Below the pieces are notes generated by a model. The model saw only the letters and a list, made by a program, of their open reading frames with translations, did not search any database and was not told the DNA's origin. DNA of 64,000 nucleotides from Neurospora intermedia. Taxonomy: Eukaryota; Ascomycota; Sordariomycetes; Sordariales; Sordariaceae. A program made the translations under genes and the position numbers. The stretch's first letter is position 1. Each line of letters starts with the position of its first letter. This document shows positions 1-10,910 of this stretch, piece by piece. The DNA is taken from assembly GCA_037102815.1 (NCBI GenBank), contig BTPP01000001.1, positions 6,473,001-6,537,000 on the forward strand, read 5' to 3'.

Positions 1-1865
1 CTCAAGCTGTTGCTTGGTATGTTTTTTCTCCCCGGCTTCCCTTCCTGGACAACCTCGCTAACACCCCTGACAGCTTTCCACGAGGAGGGTATCCACTTCT
101 CTTAGACGTGTGTTATTATTGCGAACAAGCACAGAAATCATAGGCGTACGGGGCGTTTTTGGGGATCGGGAAAATGTTGTTCTTAACAAGTCGCTGTTTT
201 GTTCCATTTGTCGTGGAAATACCATTGATCTTGATGCTAGGATTTGGACGACTATATAAGCCAATGAATTAGGCTGCCATTTTTGCCAGGAATTGAACTA
301 TAATCATTCTTCGTTTGGATTACTTGAGCGCCGGGCGTTGTTCTCTTCTTCATCACCTTGGAAAGTAGCTGAGAAGCAATTGCTGACAATACCAGACCTA
401 CCGCATCGGGTTATTTTCTATAGTAATACCTAGGTAGGACCAGGGAGCGGTCAGCGACCCACCCACAAGATCAAGTCGCCGGAGGGAAAGGAGAGTACAG
501 GAGAGCAAGCTGTCTTCCCCAAAAAGAAAAGGCTTGGACCGCAACTGGGGATAATTTGGAAAGAACGACTCCGGACCATGAGGATGGATGACTCGAGTCG
601 CTGTTCTTGTTCTTCTCTCTTCCATTCTTCGACCTCCATCTTCCGCACCCAACAACCATGACCCAAAACCAAAGAAAGGTTTCAGCACCCGTGCCATCGC
701 CGGCGTCCCCATCGGGAGAAACACTCCAAACAGCCATCCCCATCGCTCCCGTCAACAGCAACCCGACCACTGGATCCATCAAATGAAGTAACACCCTCCC
801 GGCTCTTCCTGGGTTGTCCGACGGTCTCAGCGGCGCCTCCGTTTCGATTCCAATCTTTTTCCAGACTTCGACATACAACACCCAAGCCACTGCTGAAATC
901 CCTCCCTCTCTTCCTTGCCATTGGCAAACGGACATGGATACAGAATCGAAGCTTATACTGCGTCCGAAGGGCCCGCAAGGTGTTTGTCCAGGCCTGGAAC
1001 GAGTATTTGGCCGACCTCGCCGCATGTCTACATATGATTCCCGGCTCTCCCGTTACCCCTGTTGTCACTAGAAGCAGCGCTACTCCGCTTCCTCTTTTTC
1101 CTCCGCCGCCGCCACCATCACCACCACCCCCACCGAGAGCGGCTGTCTTGTCGGCTTCGACCGAACTGCTTCCAAGGCAGCTTATTCTACAAGAACAAGA
1201 AGGTCGCACCCTTCTCTATCAAATCGGTTCCATCAGAGGCAGAGCTTTCTGACAGAACGCCAGTGTGTGCCGTCTCTGAACTGAGGTTTCTGATGGGACT
1301 TGCTCGCGGTCGTTATGTTTGCGTACACAGCAACGAAGATGCCTCGATGCCGAGGCATAGCCGAGAATGGAACTGGAATACTGGCAGCTTTGGAATCTCC
1401 CATACAGCAACCCTCCGCTATCCCATCGCACCAAAGCCGCATTGCCTTCGTATGCCCGCGTTTGGTTGGCTTCCTCTAGGTTGACTTTGCCATCATTCCG
1501 AGGCACGACACTTGATTCACCGGCGGTCGCCCGGCGTGCCCGTCCTTGTTCCGGCCGCCCTTCCTCCAACAAAATGCAGAGACGCTTCGCCATCGCCAGG
1601 TCAGCATCGGAAGCTCCCAGTCAGCCCCAAGACGCCGAGCGAGCGAGCAACCTGCCCCGAATACTTCTCCCAACAGCCACAACTAACCAAAGTACACAAA
1701 CATCGCAAAAGCAAACCAACTTTTGCTTTCAAACGCTTGTATTTGGCGGATTCTACGGGCCGTTAAAAACCCCAGTGGGGAAAAGGTACCCGATCTACTT
1801 TACAGGCCCGAAAAACCAACCAAACCAAAACCAAACCCAAACCCAAAACCAAAACCAAACCCAAA
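1..1865. other. Intergenic region, no supported gene
   Basis: Several overlapping open frames exist on both strands, including a proline-run frame around 980-1250. None has a convincing domain, start context or splice pattern, so I assign no gene. A perfect 10-bp palindrome TACCTAGGTA lies at 427-436. From about 1810 to 1865 the plus strand is a degenerate AACCAAA/AACCCAAA tract (TTTGGG-like on the minus strand). It is not a canonical TTAGGG telomere array. This tract lies just downstream of the minus-strand gene at 1866-2465. Confidence 0.5.
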
Positions 1866-2465
1866 TCAACCAAGCAAGAAACGACCAAATCTACTACCTA
1901 CATGCTTGCAACACCCCATCCTCCGCTTCTTCACCTCTCTCCTCTTCTTCTTCCCAGCCTTCTCATCCTCCGCCGCCTTCCTCACCCGCTCCCGCCACGC
2001 CTGCCACTCCGCATACTCATCCTCCAAAAACCTCTCCTCGTACTCCCTCTCCAACTGCTCCACATACCTCTCCTGCTCCTCAATCTCCCTGTCCAGCTCC
2101 TCCTGCTGCCGCCGCTGCTGCTCCTCCTCCTGCACCTCTTGCCATACCCTATCACACACCTTGCTCAGGAAATCCTCCAGACTCTCCGCCTCATCCTCCT
2201 CCTCCTCCTCCTCCTGCCTCTTCCTCTTCACTCCCCTGCTGTTGCTACTGCTACTGCTATGTACATGATCGCTATTCGTTTCGCTATTCGTTTCGCTATT
2301 TCTTTCGCTATCTGTTTCGCTATCTGTTTCGCTATTTGTTTCTGTCTCGATAGGATACATTCTAAGAAAACTAGCTAGATACCCACCTGGCGGAGGAGCA
2401 GCAGCAGTTGGAACGCCCACTGTCGCCAGAAAGTCAGTATCTTCTTGGTTTGATGTCGGAGACAT
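1866..2465 (-). CDS. Glu-rich coiled-coil protein, function unknown
   Basis: I do not recognise this gene. Read as one exon from the ATG at 2465 it gives 199 residues. The N-terminus is Ser/Thr/Pro-rich, followed by a Thr/Asn/Ser/Glu block (about 40-66) encoded by a 12-bp tandem repeat. A basic VKRKR stretch follows, then a long Glu/Arg/Gln segment (about 85-175) of coiled-coil type, and a basic tail ending KKRRMGCC. The VKRKR and KKRR clusters would suit a nuclear protein (inference). An alternative model removes an in-frame intron (2257-2382, donor GTATCT, acceptor CATAG). It would delete the repeat block and leave 157 residues, so the repeat may be intronic. The open frame, ATG and biased composition support a real gene, but low complexity limits confidence. 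Confidence 0.5.
   Translation of the reverse strand: MSPTSNQEDTDFLATVGVPTAAAPPPGGYLASFLRMYPIETETNSETDSETDSERNSETNSETNSDHVHSSSSSNSRGVKRKRQEEEEEEDEAESLEDFLSKVCDRVWQEVQEEEQQRRQQEELDREIEEQERYVEQLEREYEERFLEDEYAEWQAWRERVRKAAEDEKAGKKKRREVKKRRMGCCKHVGSRFGRFLLG
2270..2347 (-). repeat. 12-bp tandem repeat, about 6.5 copies
   Basis: The plus strand shows about six and a half degenerate copies of CGCTATTCGTTT. Read on the minus strand inside the coiled-coil gene they encode alternating Glu-Thr-Asn/Asp-Ser units. The unit is a multiple of three, so copy-number change would keep the frame. In the alternative gene model the array lies inside an intron. Confidence 0.85.
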
Positions 2466-4920
2466 GATGATTGATTGGGATGGGTGAACTTAGCTGGTTT
2501 TGATGTTTTGCGATCGCAAGAAAGACTTGTGCTTTGTTGTGTTGTTGTTGTTGTGGTGGTTGTTCAGACAAGAGCACAAGTTTGATGTAAAAGGGAGGAA
2601 TGGAATTTGGAGGTAGGGACAGGACGGGAGATCTTGTGGTACTGCGGAGGGCTGTGGCTTGGGGAACTTTGGGGAGGGGGGGCTTGTGGGCTGTGGCAAG
2701 ATGGAAAGTTGGAAAAGTTGCAGCATCTGAGGGGGTTTGTATGCTGTGAGGGGGTTCGTGGGTGATGCGGAGGGGGTTAGTATACGTGTTCTACCAGCAG
2801 CATGGCAGAGGACCTCGGTTTATAGGTTTCGTGGTCTCGAAGAGCGTAGAACCCAACGGACATAAGTTGCAATGCATGTCGTTGCATGCGGCTGCATGAG
2901 GTATTGTTCTGAAGCGGCCCGGGAGGTTCTCATGCAACGGTAGTCGTTCCAAGGACGAGGACGGGTTTTCCATAGCTGTCGGTATCTGGCACTTGCAATA
3001 TTACGGAGTGCGAGAATGAAGAGAGAACTAAATTGCGGATGGTCCAAAAGATGGAATGAAAATCCTTTCACCGAGGGGATGATCAGGAAAAAGAAAGGGA
3101 AGAACCACAATGTCGAAGCCAACGCAGCTCTTTTCACTTGTTCCCTAGGAAAACTCCACGCAAAACGATTATCCAAGCCATGCCACTTTGAGGTTGTACC
3201 CTATTCTCGATCGGGGGAAACTCAATAGGAATTTGATCCTCTGTAGCAGGCCTTGTACAGGGCCCTGACAGCTTCTGCCTGTGTCTCTTCCCCGACTCGG
3301 TTCAGTTTGGTTCAATTCGGTTCGGGGTCTTTCGTCGCCGTATAGTCCGGTCGTTCCCGGTGTTTTCGGTAAAGGAGAAGTTCACGGGATGGATCTTGGT
3401 CAGATCGAAAAGAGACAAGCACAACAGTCGAATTTATCTAGAGCGTAGGGCAGCCGGTGTGATTTCATGTCGTGTAAGCCATAGCATCGCGCATCCTTAA
3501 AGCTTGCCGATAGGTGGCGACCGTGGCATGTCAGGTGGTGGGCTAGAAGGTTTGGGGGTAGATCGGACTTCTGCTGTAGAGTGTCGTCGAGGCTCGGTGT
3601 ATTAGAGGTAGCGAGGGAAGTAATGTCTTCGAGGTACTGATGATGAGGGGAAGGACTGGTTGTAAAGTTGATGAAGCTCCGCGCAACTCGGTGTCTACTA
3701 ACGACGCCGACATGCTCGATACCCTGGATTGCGGCCCTCTTCTTCGGGCAATGGTTTGTACTACAACCACGAAGCAGTGTTTAAGATCTTTGAGTACGCA
3801 AATGCCATCATCTGCCAGAAACTAACGAAAGTCGAACATCAGCGCGGCACCAAACTTTGCGAGTGTCCATATTGGACAGCTTCATGTTCTGTCCAAAACG
3901 GCAAGCATGTTCGTGTGTTAGTCTGTGTTTAGGGATTGTTCATGCAGTAGTCCCGCTCACTGACGGGCACCTTGGGGTGACTATTGGACAGGGAATGTTA
4001 CCTAGGTACCAAATGGAAAAGCACTGGCACTAACAATTCTCGTTGACTTCCAAGATACCACTAACAATATGCGCTACAGCCGCTGTAAAACATGAATATG
4101 CTGATCCGATTGCAGCCTCGGAGTTTCGAAAGACTCGGGATGCCCGTCCGAGAACCCCTGCGACGGAACTCCGATGAAAGTCCAGAAGACAACAACTTCC
4201 GTGAGGAGCAGTTCCGTCAGGGGAGAATATCGGCGGACCTGCGACGGCGGCCAGCGACTTTTGGATTGCGAGCCCACGGACTGACCTCGGGAGGTGATGA
4301 CCAGAATGAAGACAGGGAACAAGACGAAACTAAAATTCCCTGTAGCTGTGGAAAAGGACGATAGCCCGGCTAGATACGTCTCAAGGATTGTACCATCGAT
4401 TTTCTTTGTCCTTGTTTTGGTCTTGATCACGGCGTTGTGGATGGTAGGATGCTCGGCGGCGGATGATGGTTCACTCTTCCTTGGAGCAGTGATGTGTCCA
4501 GGGTACGTCGGTCAAACAGCGCGATACGCTCGGTTCCATGAGCTTGGGTATGTCTCGTTGTCGCAGTGCTTCGTCGGGGCGTTGCTTCGTCGTGATGTTT
4601 CGTACTGATGTCGTTCGCAATGCTTCCGCCCAAGTAGGCTCATGTCCCCCCTTCCAACCCACAGCAATCATCGCCCAGCGCGTGAACCGATTTGATCTTC
4701 AATCGACAGAAACATCAAGCATCTTCGGGTCATTGTTGTCTGACACGTACCAAGAAACAAGAGCAAAGCTCAGCTTTCTTCCTCGCATCCCCAGCCCATG
4801 GCCAGAGATTACGACGAAAAAAGCGCGAAAAAAACGACCAAAGGCCCAAAAAAAAGCAGAAAAAACGTACTGATTCTTCAGCCATTTTTATCTCCTATGA
4901 TTTTTTGATTGTCAGCAGTC
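2466..4920. other. Intergenic region, no supported gene
   Basis: This is upstream of the coiled-coil gene and downstream of the basic-protein gene at 4921-5352. Only short overlapping frames are seen. The best is an ATG frame at 4092-4364 (90 codons, charged, no domain), which I did not accept. A perfect TACCTAGGTA palindrome is at 3999-4008. Confidence 0.5.
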
Positions 4921-5352
4921 TCAGGCAGAAGCAGACTTTGCAGCCTTCTCTGCCTTCCTCCGCTGCTTCCTCTCCCTTTCCCTCCTCTTCCTCCCCTCCG
5001 ACTTCTTAGCAGCCACCTTGCACACTCCCGCCGTCTTCTTCCATGGTCCCCCCTTTTGCTGCTTCAAAAACGACTCAAGTTGACGTGAGGCGGCCACAGA
5101 GCGAGGTTTCGAATCGGAAGGCAGCCCGAAGGTCTCCGAGAGTTTCCGCAACTTCCTTCCCCTTGTTCTCAAAGGTCGGGATGAGGCAGGCACTCGCAGA
5201 GGCTTCGCTTTGGGAGACTTGCCCTTCCCCTTCGCCTCAGAACTCTGATGTTCGTCAAGGTCGGATGATTTCAAAGCAGCAAGCAGAGATCCCATGTCAA
5301 AAACATGAGGAACGTACCGGCGCTTGCCAGCTGTCGGCTTTGTTGGTGCCAT
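4921..5352 (-). CDS. Small Lys/Arg-rich protein, probably nuclear
   Basis: Unrecognised single-exon gene of 143 residues. The frame stays open upstream to 5538, but that extension is phenylalanine/serine-rich from a homopurine tract and looks like leader sequence. I therefore start at the ATG at 5352 (protein begins MAPTKPTAGKRRYVPHVFDM). Residues 1-35 are the most complex part. Basic patches follow (KGKGKSPKAK, RTRGRKLRK), and the C-terminus (about 108-143) is a KKSEGRKRRERERKQRRKAEK helix-like basic run. Such runs are typical of nucleolar or ribosome-assembly factors, but that is inference from composition. A TATATAAG-like element on the minus strand near 5488-5494, about 135 nt upstream, could be its TATA box. 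Confidence 0.6.
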   Translation of the reverse strand: MAPTKPTAGKRRYVPHVFDMGSLLAALKSSDLDEHQSSEAKGKGKSPKAKPLRVPASSRPLRTRGRKLRKLSETFGLPSDSKPRSVAASRQLESFLKQQKGGPWKKTAGVCKVAAKKSEGRKRRERERKQRRKAEKAAKSASA

Positions 5353-7564
5353 TGTGTTCAAAAGTGTATATGAGAAATGAGCAGTTTGTATCAAAAACGA
5401 AGGCAACTGCGAGGCTGAAGAAGAAAAAAAAAAGAAAAAAAAAAAAGAAAGAAAGAGAGAGGGGAATGAAGGAGGGAGGAGGATTCTTATATAGGGAACT
5501 AGGGAGGTGCCACGTTGGACTGCGCTCACCTGCATCAAGACTCACGATTTGTGGTTGACGCACGGCGCTGCAGCAATGCAGGAACTTTTTTTTTTTTTCT
5601 TGCTTTATCGCAGAATGACCTGGGACAGACATTAGTCACTGACCACTGCTTTTTGATGAAATGTAGAGTTTCTTCACAGACTCGGAGTTTTGGGAATGAT
5701 TCAATGTCCGCCTGGAAATCTTCCAAGTTGTCGGCGAACAATACCTGGAAAACAACGACTTGGAGCACAACACACAACTTGTCTTCCTGGTAGCATCTAA
5801 CAAACGCCAGACACGCCATTGTTTACTCTACAACCAAGACGCCATTAAAGATGTTTTCCTATGATCAAGCTCACGTCTTTTCACTTCCGAACACTCATTT
5901 CGAGTGCCCCGTCACGTCATAGATCGAGTCTTCCAACCCGGAAAAACCATGATGCATGTCGATGTTTACAGAGTTTATGACCAAATACTTCACATTCAGA
6001 CACATCTCTACGAGCGCCTTCGGTGATAAACTTTCACGAATGATTCCTTTAGTTTCTCTACAAGGCCATGCACGCCGCGTTCACGATATGCGCCAAGCGT
6101 TCTTCCTCCTGCAAAGACCAAATAAAGTACGCACCTGTAAAGTACGAAACTCGAGAAACTTCGGAAACACCCCACAAAGATTGCATAAAATCCTTTTGTC
6201 GGAGAAGGGGGCAACTATACCAAACCTGACGAGAGAGTGTCTGTGTAGGAGATAGAGAAACAGACCTCGTCGTAAAGGCTCAGGGGTTAACGTGATATGG
6301 CCCGTGCGTGTATACCTAGGTTCGGCCTGTTCACCTTGCTCACCTTGTCCAAGAAAGGACTCCGTAACGTGGGTGGTCAGGGTCCTCAGCCACACTTTCG
6401 AGTCCACTCACACTGTCCATTCTACCCGCCAGCCGCAAAACCCACACCGTGGCGTTTCGTCACCACTCACACTGACTTCGTTTGTTGACAAACCAGTTCA
6501 TCCCAGATCTCCAATCTCCATATCACAGCCCCAGCCTCAATCGTCAGCCTCTTGCACAACCGATATCAGGGGTTTGTTTACTTTATTTGTGTGTACTTGA
6601 CAGTTGACCATATTTGCCCATGGTCCTGTTGGTCCCTAGCTCCCTCCATATAACGGATCCGCTCACACCGGCGATCAAGCAAAGACACCGGCCTCGTCTC
6701 GGAAGTGAAGAAACCTTCTGATCGTCGGTTGACTTCGCCCTCACTCTCCATTTGGCTCCTCCAAATCGGCTGCCAACGTCTTACTAGCTTCCGTCGTCTC
6801 TGCTTCAGAGATTACAGTGACTGCCGAGAGTTTCGCCAGGTTGCGTCGTGGTGACAACGGAAATTTCCGCGTACGGCGATCTCAACATCTCCACTCCCGT
6901 CCCCTTCCGACGTTGTGGAAGCCAGGAAACCGACGTCTGGCACCCGCTCGGAGGCCCCGCTCTCCGGTACATATTCGGAGTTTATCAACGACCATCCATT
7001 ACAGCTCCGCACTCGGCCGGGTCCGTCGTTGCCTCGGTGAAGCTGTCGATCAAGCACAAGCACAAGAAGATCACCTTCTTTTCTGGCGCAAGAAAACTAA
7101 GGGGATACTGAGGCCTCCCTTGGTGTTCGGACTCTTTGAGCGAGCAAAACGATCAGGACTTTGAAGTTTTCGGTCTCTGGTTGTACGCTTATTTCCCACT
7201 TGAGGACTCAGACCTTGCCCGATTCTTGGGCAAACCAAGTACGTCTACGCCAGTCCGAACAACACGAGGAACAACAGAAAGATTCTCCCGCAGAGATACT
7301 TCCGAAAGGACAGACACTGTGCAATCTCACCTAATCCACCTGCATCTTCAACCGTTCAGGAAAAGCCACCGTATACCTTACCCACCACAAACTGCGTGGG
7401 TCACCTAGACCACCATCACGGCCCGTTTGCGATTTTTTTTCGGGAGTTTCACATTTCGGATCTTTCCTCCCCCTGCCGCTCGACTCGGAACCGAAATTCG
7501 GATAGCGCCTTGTTATCTATCCGATATCCCAGCACACTTTTTCCTTTCTTCCCACGCCGGCACC
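5353..7564. other. Divergent intergenic region / promoters
   Basis: This lies between the minus-strand basic-protein gene and the plus-strand TMEM234 gene and should carry both promoters. A homopurine A/G tract occupies about 5420-5480. Open frames at 6290-7410 are long enough to notice but start at non-ATG codons or lack domains and splice support. A palindrome-like TACCTAGGTT is at 6313-6322. Confidence 0.45.
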
Positions 7565-8256
7565 ATGGACACCCTAACCCCCCTGAACACATCGGACACC
7601 CCTCTTCCTACCCCCGGCATACCAACCCAACAACCACCCCTCCTCAACTACATCCTCTCCTTCCTCCTCGTCGGTCTCGCCTGGGGTTTCACTACCCCCT
7701 TCCTGCGACGGGCCGCCAAGACGCATAACCCCCCACCTCACCCGCTTCTAGAGCGAGAGTCAGTGCAAAGAAGCGTGGTGAAGAGAAGCATACTGGGGGC
7801 TTGGTTTGCGGTGACGGACCTGATCAAGAACTGGAGGTATGCGTTGCCGTTGGGGATTAATTTGAGTGGGAGTTTGTGGTTCTTTTTGTTGGTTGGGGGG
7901 TCAGGTATGTAACCATTTTTTCGCTATCCGGCTCGGTTCATGAAGGGGAGAAGTATAAATGCGGGAGAATGGTGAGGGTGATGAAGGAGATGCTAATAGA
8001 ACAAACAAAAAAAACAGAGTTGAGTTTGACGGTGCCGATTGTCAACACGACGGCTTTTTTGTTTACGGTTATTGGCGAGTGGTGGGTGGAGGGTAAGGTT
8101 ATTAGTCGTGGTGAGTACTTTTCTTTGTCTGTCTATCTGCTTGGTCATAAAGGAAGGGAAGGGGTTTTTGCTAACGGAAGATGGGTAGATACAATGCTGG
8201 GAATGCTTTTGTGTTTGGGCGGCATCGCGCTTTGTGTTCAGAGCAAGAACGTGTGA
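7565..8256 (+). CDS. TMEM234-family membrane protein
   Basis: Small multi-pass membrane protein of the TMEM234 family, which is related to EamA/drug-metabolite transporter folds. No substrate is established. Three exons join in frame: 7565-7904, 8018-8110 and 8189-8256. Both introns have GT donors (GTATGT, GTGAGT) and AG acceptors, and the product is 166 residues. Likely membrane segments are at about 27-46, 92-112, 116-136 and 146-163. Family-like features are the N-terminal GLAWGFTTPFLRR, then LLVGGSELSLTVPIVN and a C-terminal LGMLLCLGGIALC helix. Length suits a half-size transporter-like protein. Start at 7565 is chosen because the first conserved helix follows it and its context is CACCATGG. 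I am confident of the family and have no basis for a precise role. Confidence 0.85.
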
Positions 8257-9555
8257 GCGTTGGCGTTTTAGAGGGTTGGATATCTATGTATAAGTTTTGG
8301 ATAGATGTTTTCTCCTGTACGGCTAGGCGTACGGTTGATGATTCTTTGGAGGTCTACTAGTACTTCCCTTGGAGTATCCGAGTTTTCCCTCTTCCGTGAC
8401 TGCATTGTCATGGAGATGACCAAATGCATGATATGATAGATCGACGCAGTCAACTTCAAGGTCATATCGGACAAGATGCGCTAATACTATCTCCAGTCTC
8501 CATCCTCTCCCCTTGAATATATTCACATGTCACCTATTACTTGCATGTTCCCAGTCAAACCGAGGACTACTGCTCTTGGCAATTATTCAAGTTCGTATTC
8601 GGCGCTTTGTACATGCGGCAGTGGATATCGCGTCGCTGACTCGAATTTGCTTGTCAGCCTCCAATCACGTCACGACCGTCTGAAATAGAGAAATAATTAT
8701 GGTGGATAAGTATACTCTTTTCTCTCTCCTATGTAAGTAGGTAGGTATTTCCAATATGTCCCCTGCGCCAGGCAGTGCTTCCCTAGATCCTTTCCAGCCA
8801 TCCAATCACAACTCCTACCATAGGTCTTCCTATCATACTTGAGCAGCCCTGACAGACGTGTTCGTCCAAAAGACTTGTCAAGGGGCGTAACCAGACGCCC
8901 TGTGTGCCCAATGACCAAAAAAATGAAAGGAGAAAGCAAGCAATTATGTACATGCAAATTTTTCGAAAGAGTCGAACAGGAAAAGGAAAAGAAACAGAAA
9001 AGAGAGAACCAAAAAGACGAGAAAGACGCAGCCAAGATGCTGGAAGAAAAAAAAAAAAAAGAAAAAAAGAAAAAGAAAACCAATTTTTATGCCCCCCCCC
9101 TTTCGTATGCTTTCCCATGTATGAAACAAATAACAGAATCCAAGCAAGAACAGAACAGAACAAGCCAGCAAGGAACGAACAACCAAGAATGAAGCCTCCT
9201 CTAAACTTAACCCCCCCTTTTTTGGTGTAACGGTGATGCAAAAGATGCAAAAGAACAGAATTTAGAAAAAAAAACCAAGAAAAAAAAGTTTGACCAGCCA
9301 GCAGCAAGAAGAAGCGAAAAGTGTCGTTGTCCAGTTCGTGTTGTGATTCCCCCCTTTTGTCAAGAGGTCGCCGTAACGGACTAGATAGAAAGTGGTATTG
9401 TTGTCGAATGTTGATGCCCCTTTTTCAGATAGAATGTCATTGTGGTTTGTGGTTGTGGTTGTGATTCGTCGAAAGGGGGATTGAAGAGATCGAAGAGGGG
9501 AGGAGAGAGGACTGGAGGACATATCGTCGAGAAACTCAACCGAGAGGTGGTGGAC
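8257..9555. other. Convergent intergenic region
   Basis: This lies between the 3' ends of the TMEM234 gene (+) and the unrecognised gene at 9556-10910 (-). It holds A/G-rich, T-poor tracts on the plus strand (about 8915-9080 and 9190-9300) that create long Lys/Glu or Phe/Leu artefact frames. I see no gene. Confidence 0.5.
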
Positions 9556-10910
9556 TTAGCACTGACTCCTCGAGCGAATCCACCTCTGAACCTCTCTCAG
9601 ACTCGGATCCTCGTCTACCCAGCGACCAATCCTGATGTCGTTCGCTTGGAGTTCGGCGTAGATTGCTTCGTCGGTGATGTTTGCTAGTTCCTGTTTTTTT
9701 TTGTCCCCTTATCAGCCATTGCCCCTTTTTTTTCCCCATCTTCACCTCCCCCTTCACCCCCCACCTTCCAATTCACCAAAAAAAGAAGAAGAGAAAAAAG
9801 AAGTACTCACAGCCCTCAACTGCCCATCCACCCCCTCCATTTCCTGTCCACAACCACCACCACCACCACCACCATTTACCAAACTCTCCCTCCACCCCAC
9901 CCACCTCTGCGCCGCCGCCTGCCTCAGATAAATCTTTTGTCCCTCATGTCGTCTCGCATACGCATCCAGCAACACCTGCTTCAGTTCCGCTTTGGCCTGC
10001 TCGTCGGGCCCCGGGCCCGAAGCACACGGAATCGAAATGTCCGCTGCGCAGTTGAGGATGTGTTGCCCATCTAAAGCGCATTGGCGGAGGGCGGCCCAGC
10101 CTTCGGTGTAGTAGTCATCGGGGTTGCTGGGGGAGGTGGGGACGGCGGCGATTAGGTACTGGAGGGTGCGGAAGTCGGAGAGCAGTTCGGCTACGCGGGC
10201 TTCGCGGAGGGGGTTTACTGTGAGTGTGAATGGGGTTAGTAACGATGGTGGTGAGGGACGTGGATGGATGGAGGGAGGGTTTGGTTGTTGGGAGGAGGGA
10301 TGGAGGTAGGGGATAGGGGGGGTGGTTTGTTGGTTGTGGTAATGTTCGAGGTTGGTATACTAGGTAGTAGATAGGGTCTAGGGGGAGTGGTTCTTGCTTG
10401 GTTCTGCTTGGTAATATTTGAAGTAGGGGGGGGTGGGGGGGGGGGGGGGGGGGGGGGGGAGGAGTGATGAGGTGAAGTTGTTCCTTGGCTCGGAAACACT
10501 ATTTGCAATGTTATGATGACGATAGTCTATCAAGACATGGGACTTTCCGTCGTTCCTTGATTCTGGGTATGTGTGAAGGCCTGCCCATGTTCCTGTTTGG
10601 GAAAAGCTTTGTGGTGGTGGCGTCCCTAGTACGCACCTGAACCTCTGCCATGGGTGTGTGTATGGGACTTGGAAGGGTATGAGTGGTTGTGGGTGGGTAG
10701 AAAGGTGTGAAACAGTGGTGTGAACGGCAGTGGATGAGTGCGTGAAAAGGGTTGGGTGATCCCTATAGGGAGGTCAAAGGGGGGTTTGCTTGTGCCAGTG
10801 TGTGTGAGTAAATCCCAAAGCTTTGGTAGGCCCGGCAGACGGCAAGTGAGTAGAGTGGGGATGGAGAAATGAAAAGTAACATAGACAAGGTACTTACGGC
10901 CGTCAGACAT
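9556..10910 (-). CDS. Unrecognised ~185-residue protein, intron-containing
   Basis: Not recognised. The minus-strand model has exons 10898-10910 (ATG plus 10 nt), a possible 6-nt exon 10637-10642, 9811-10217 and 9556-9690. It gives 186 residues, or 184 if the microexon is skipped, which also keeps frame. The protein has a well-formed helical N-terminal part (VNPLREARVAELLSDFRTLQ), a middle DDYYTEGWAALRQCALDGQ segment, and a Gly-run/Cys linker encoded by a CAC/CCA repeat. The C-terminal part reads AIYAELQANDIRIGRW then SLREVQRWIRSRSQC. The helical, charged character with few low-complexity residues argues for a real cytosolic or nuclear protein. The last intron (9691-9810) has GTGAGT and ACAG ends. 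The intron ending at 10218 has a CTAAC branch site. The first exon is the weakest part. Confidence 0.55.
10426..10459. repeat. Poly-G tract (8 + 25 G)
   Basis: Eight G, one T, then 25 consecutive G on the plus strand, inside the long intron of the gene at 9556-10910, where it is a poly-C run in the transcript. A run this long is prone to length error in sequencing and to G-quadruplex formation. Confidence 0.95.

Noticed and set aside
1810-1865. Telomere-like AACCCAAA tract
   Set aside because: Units are irregular AACCAAA/AACCCAAA, not TTAGGG/CCCTAA, and genes continue on both sides, so it is an internal low-complexity tract.
6812-7408. Possible extra gene upstream of TMEM234 (frames at 6817, 6848, 7136)
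   Set aside because: The starts are GTG/TTG, no set of exons could be joined convincingly, and no family was recognised. It could be 5' UTR of the TMEM234 gene.
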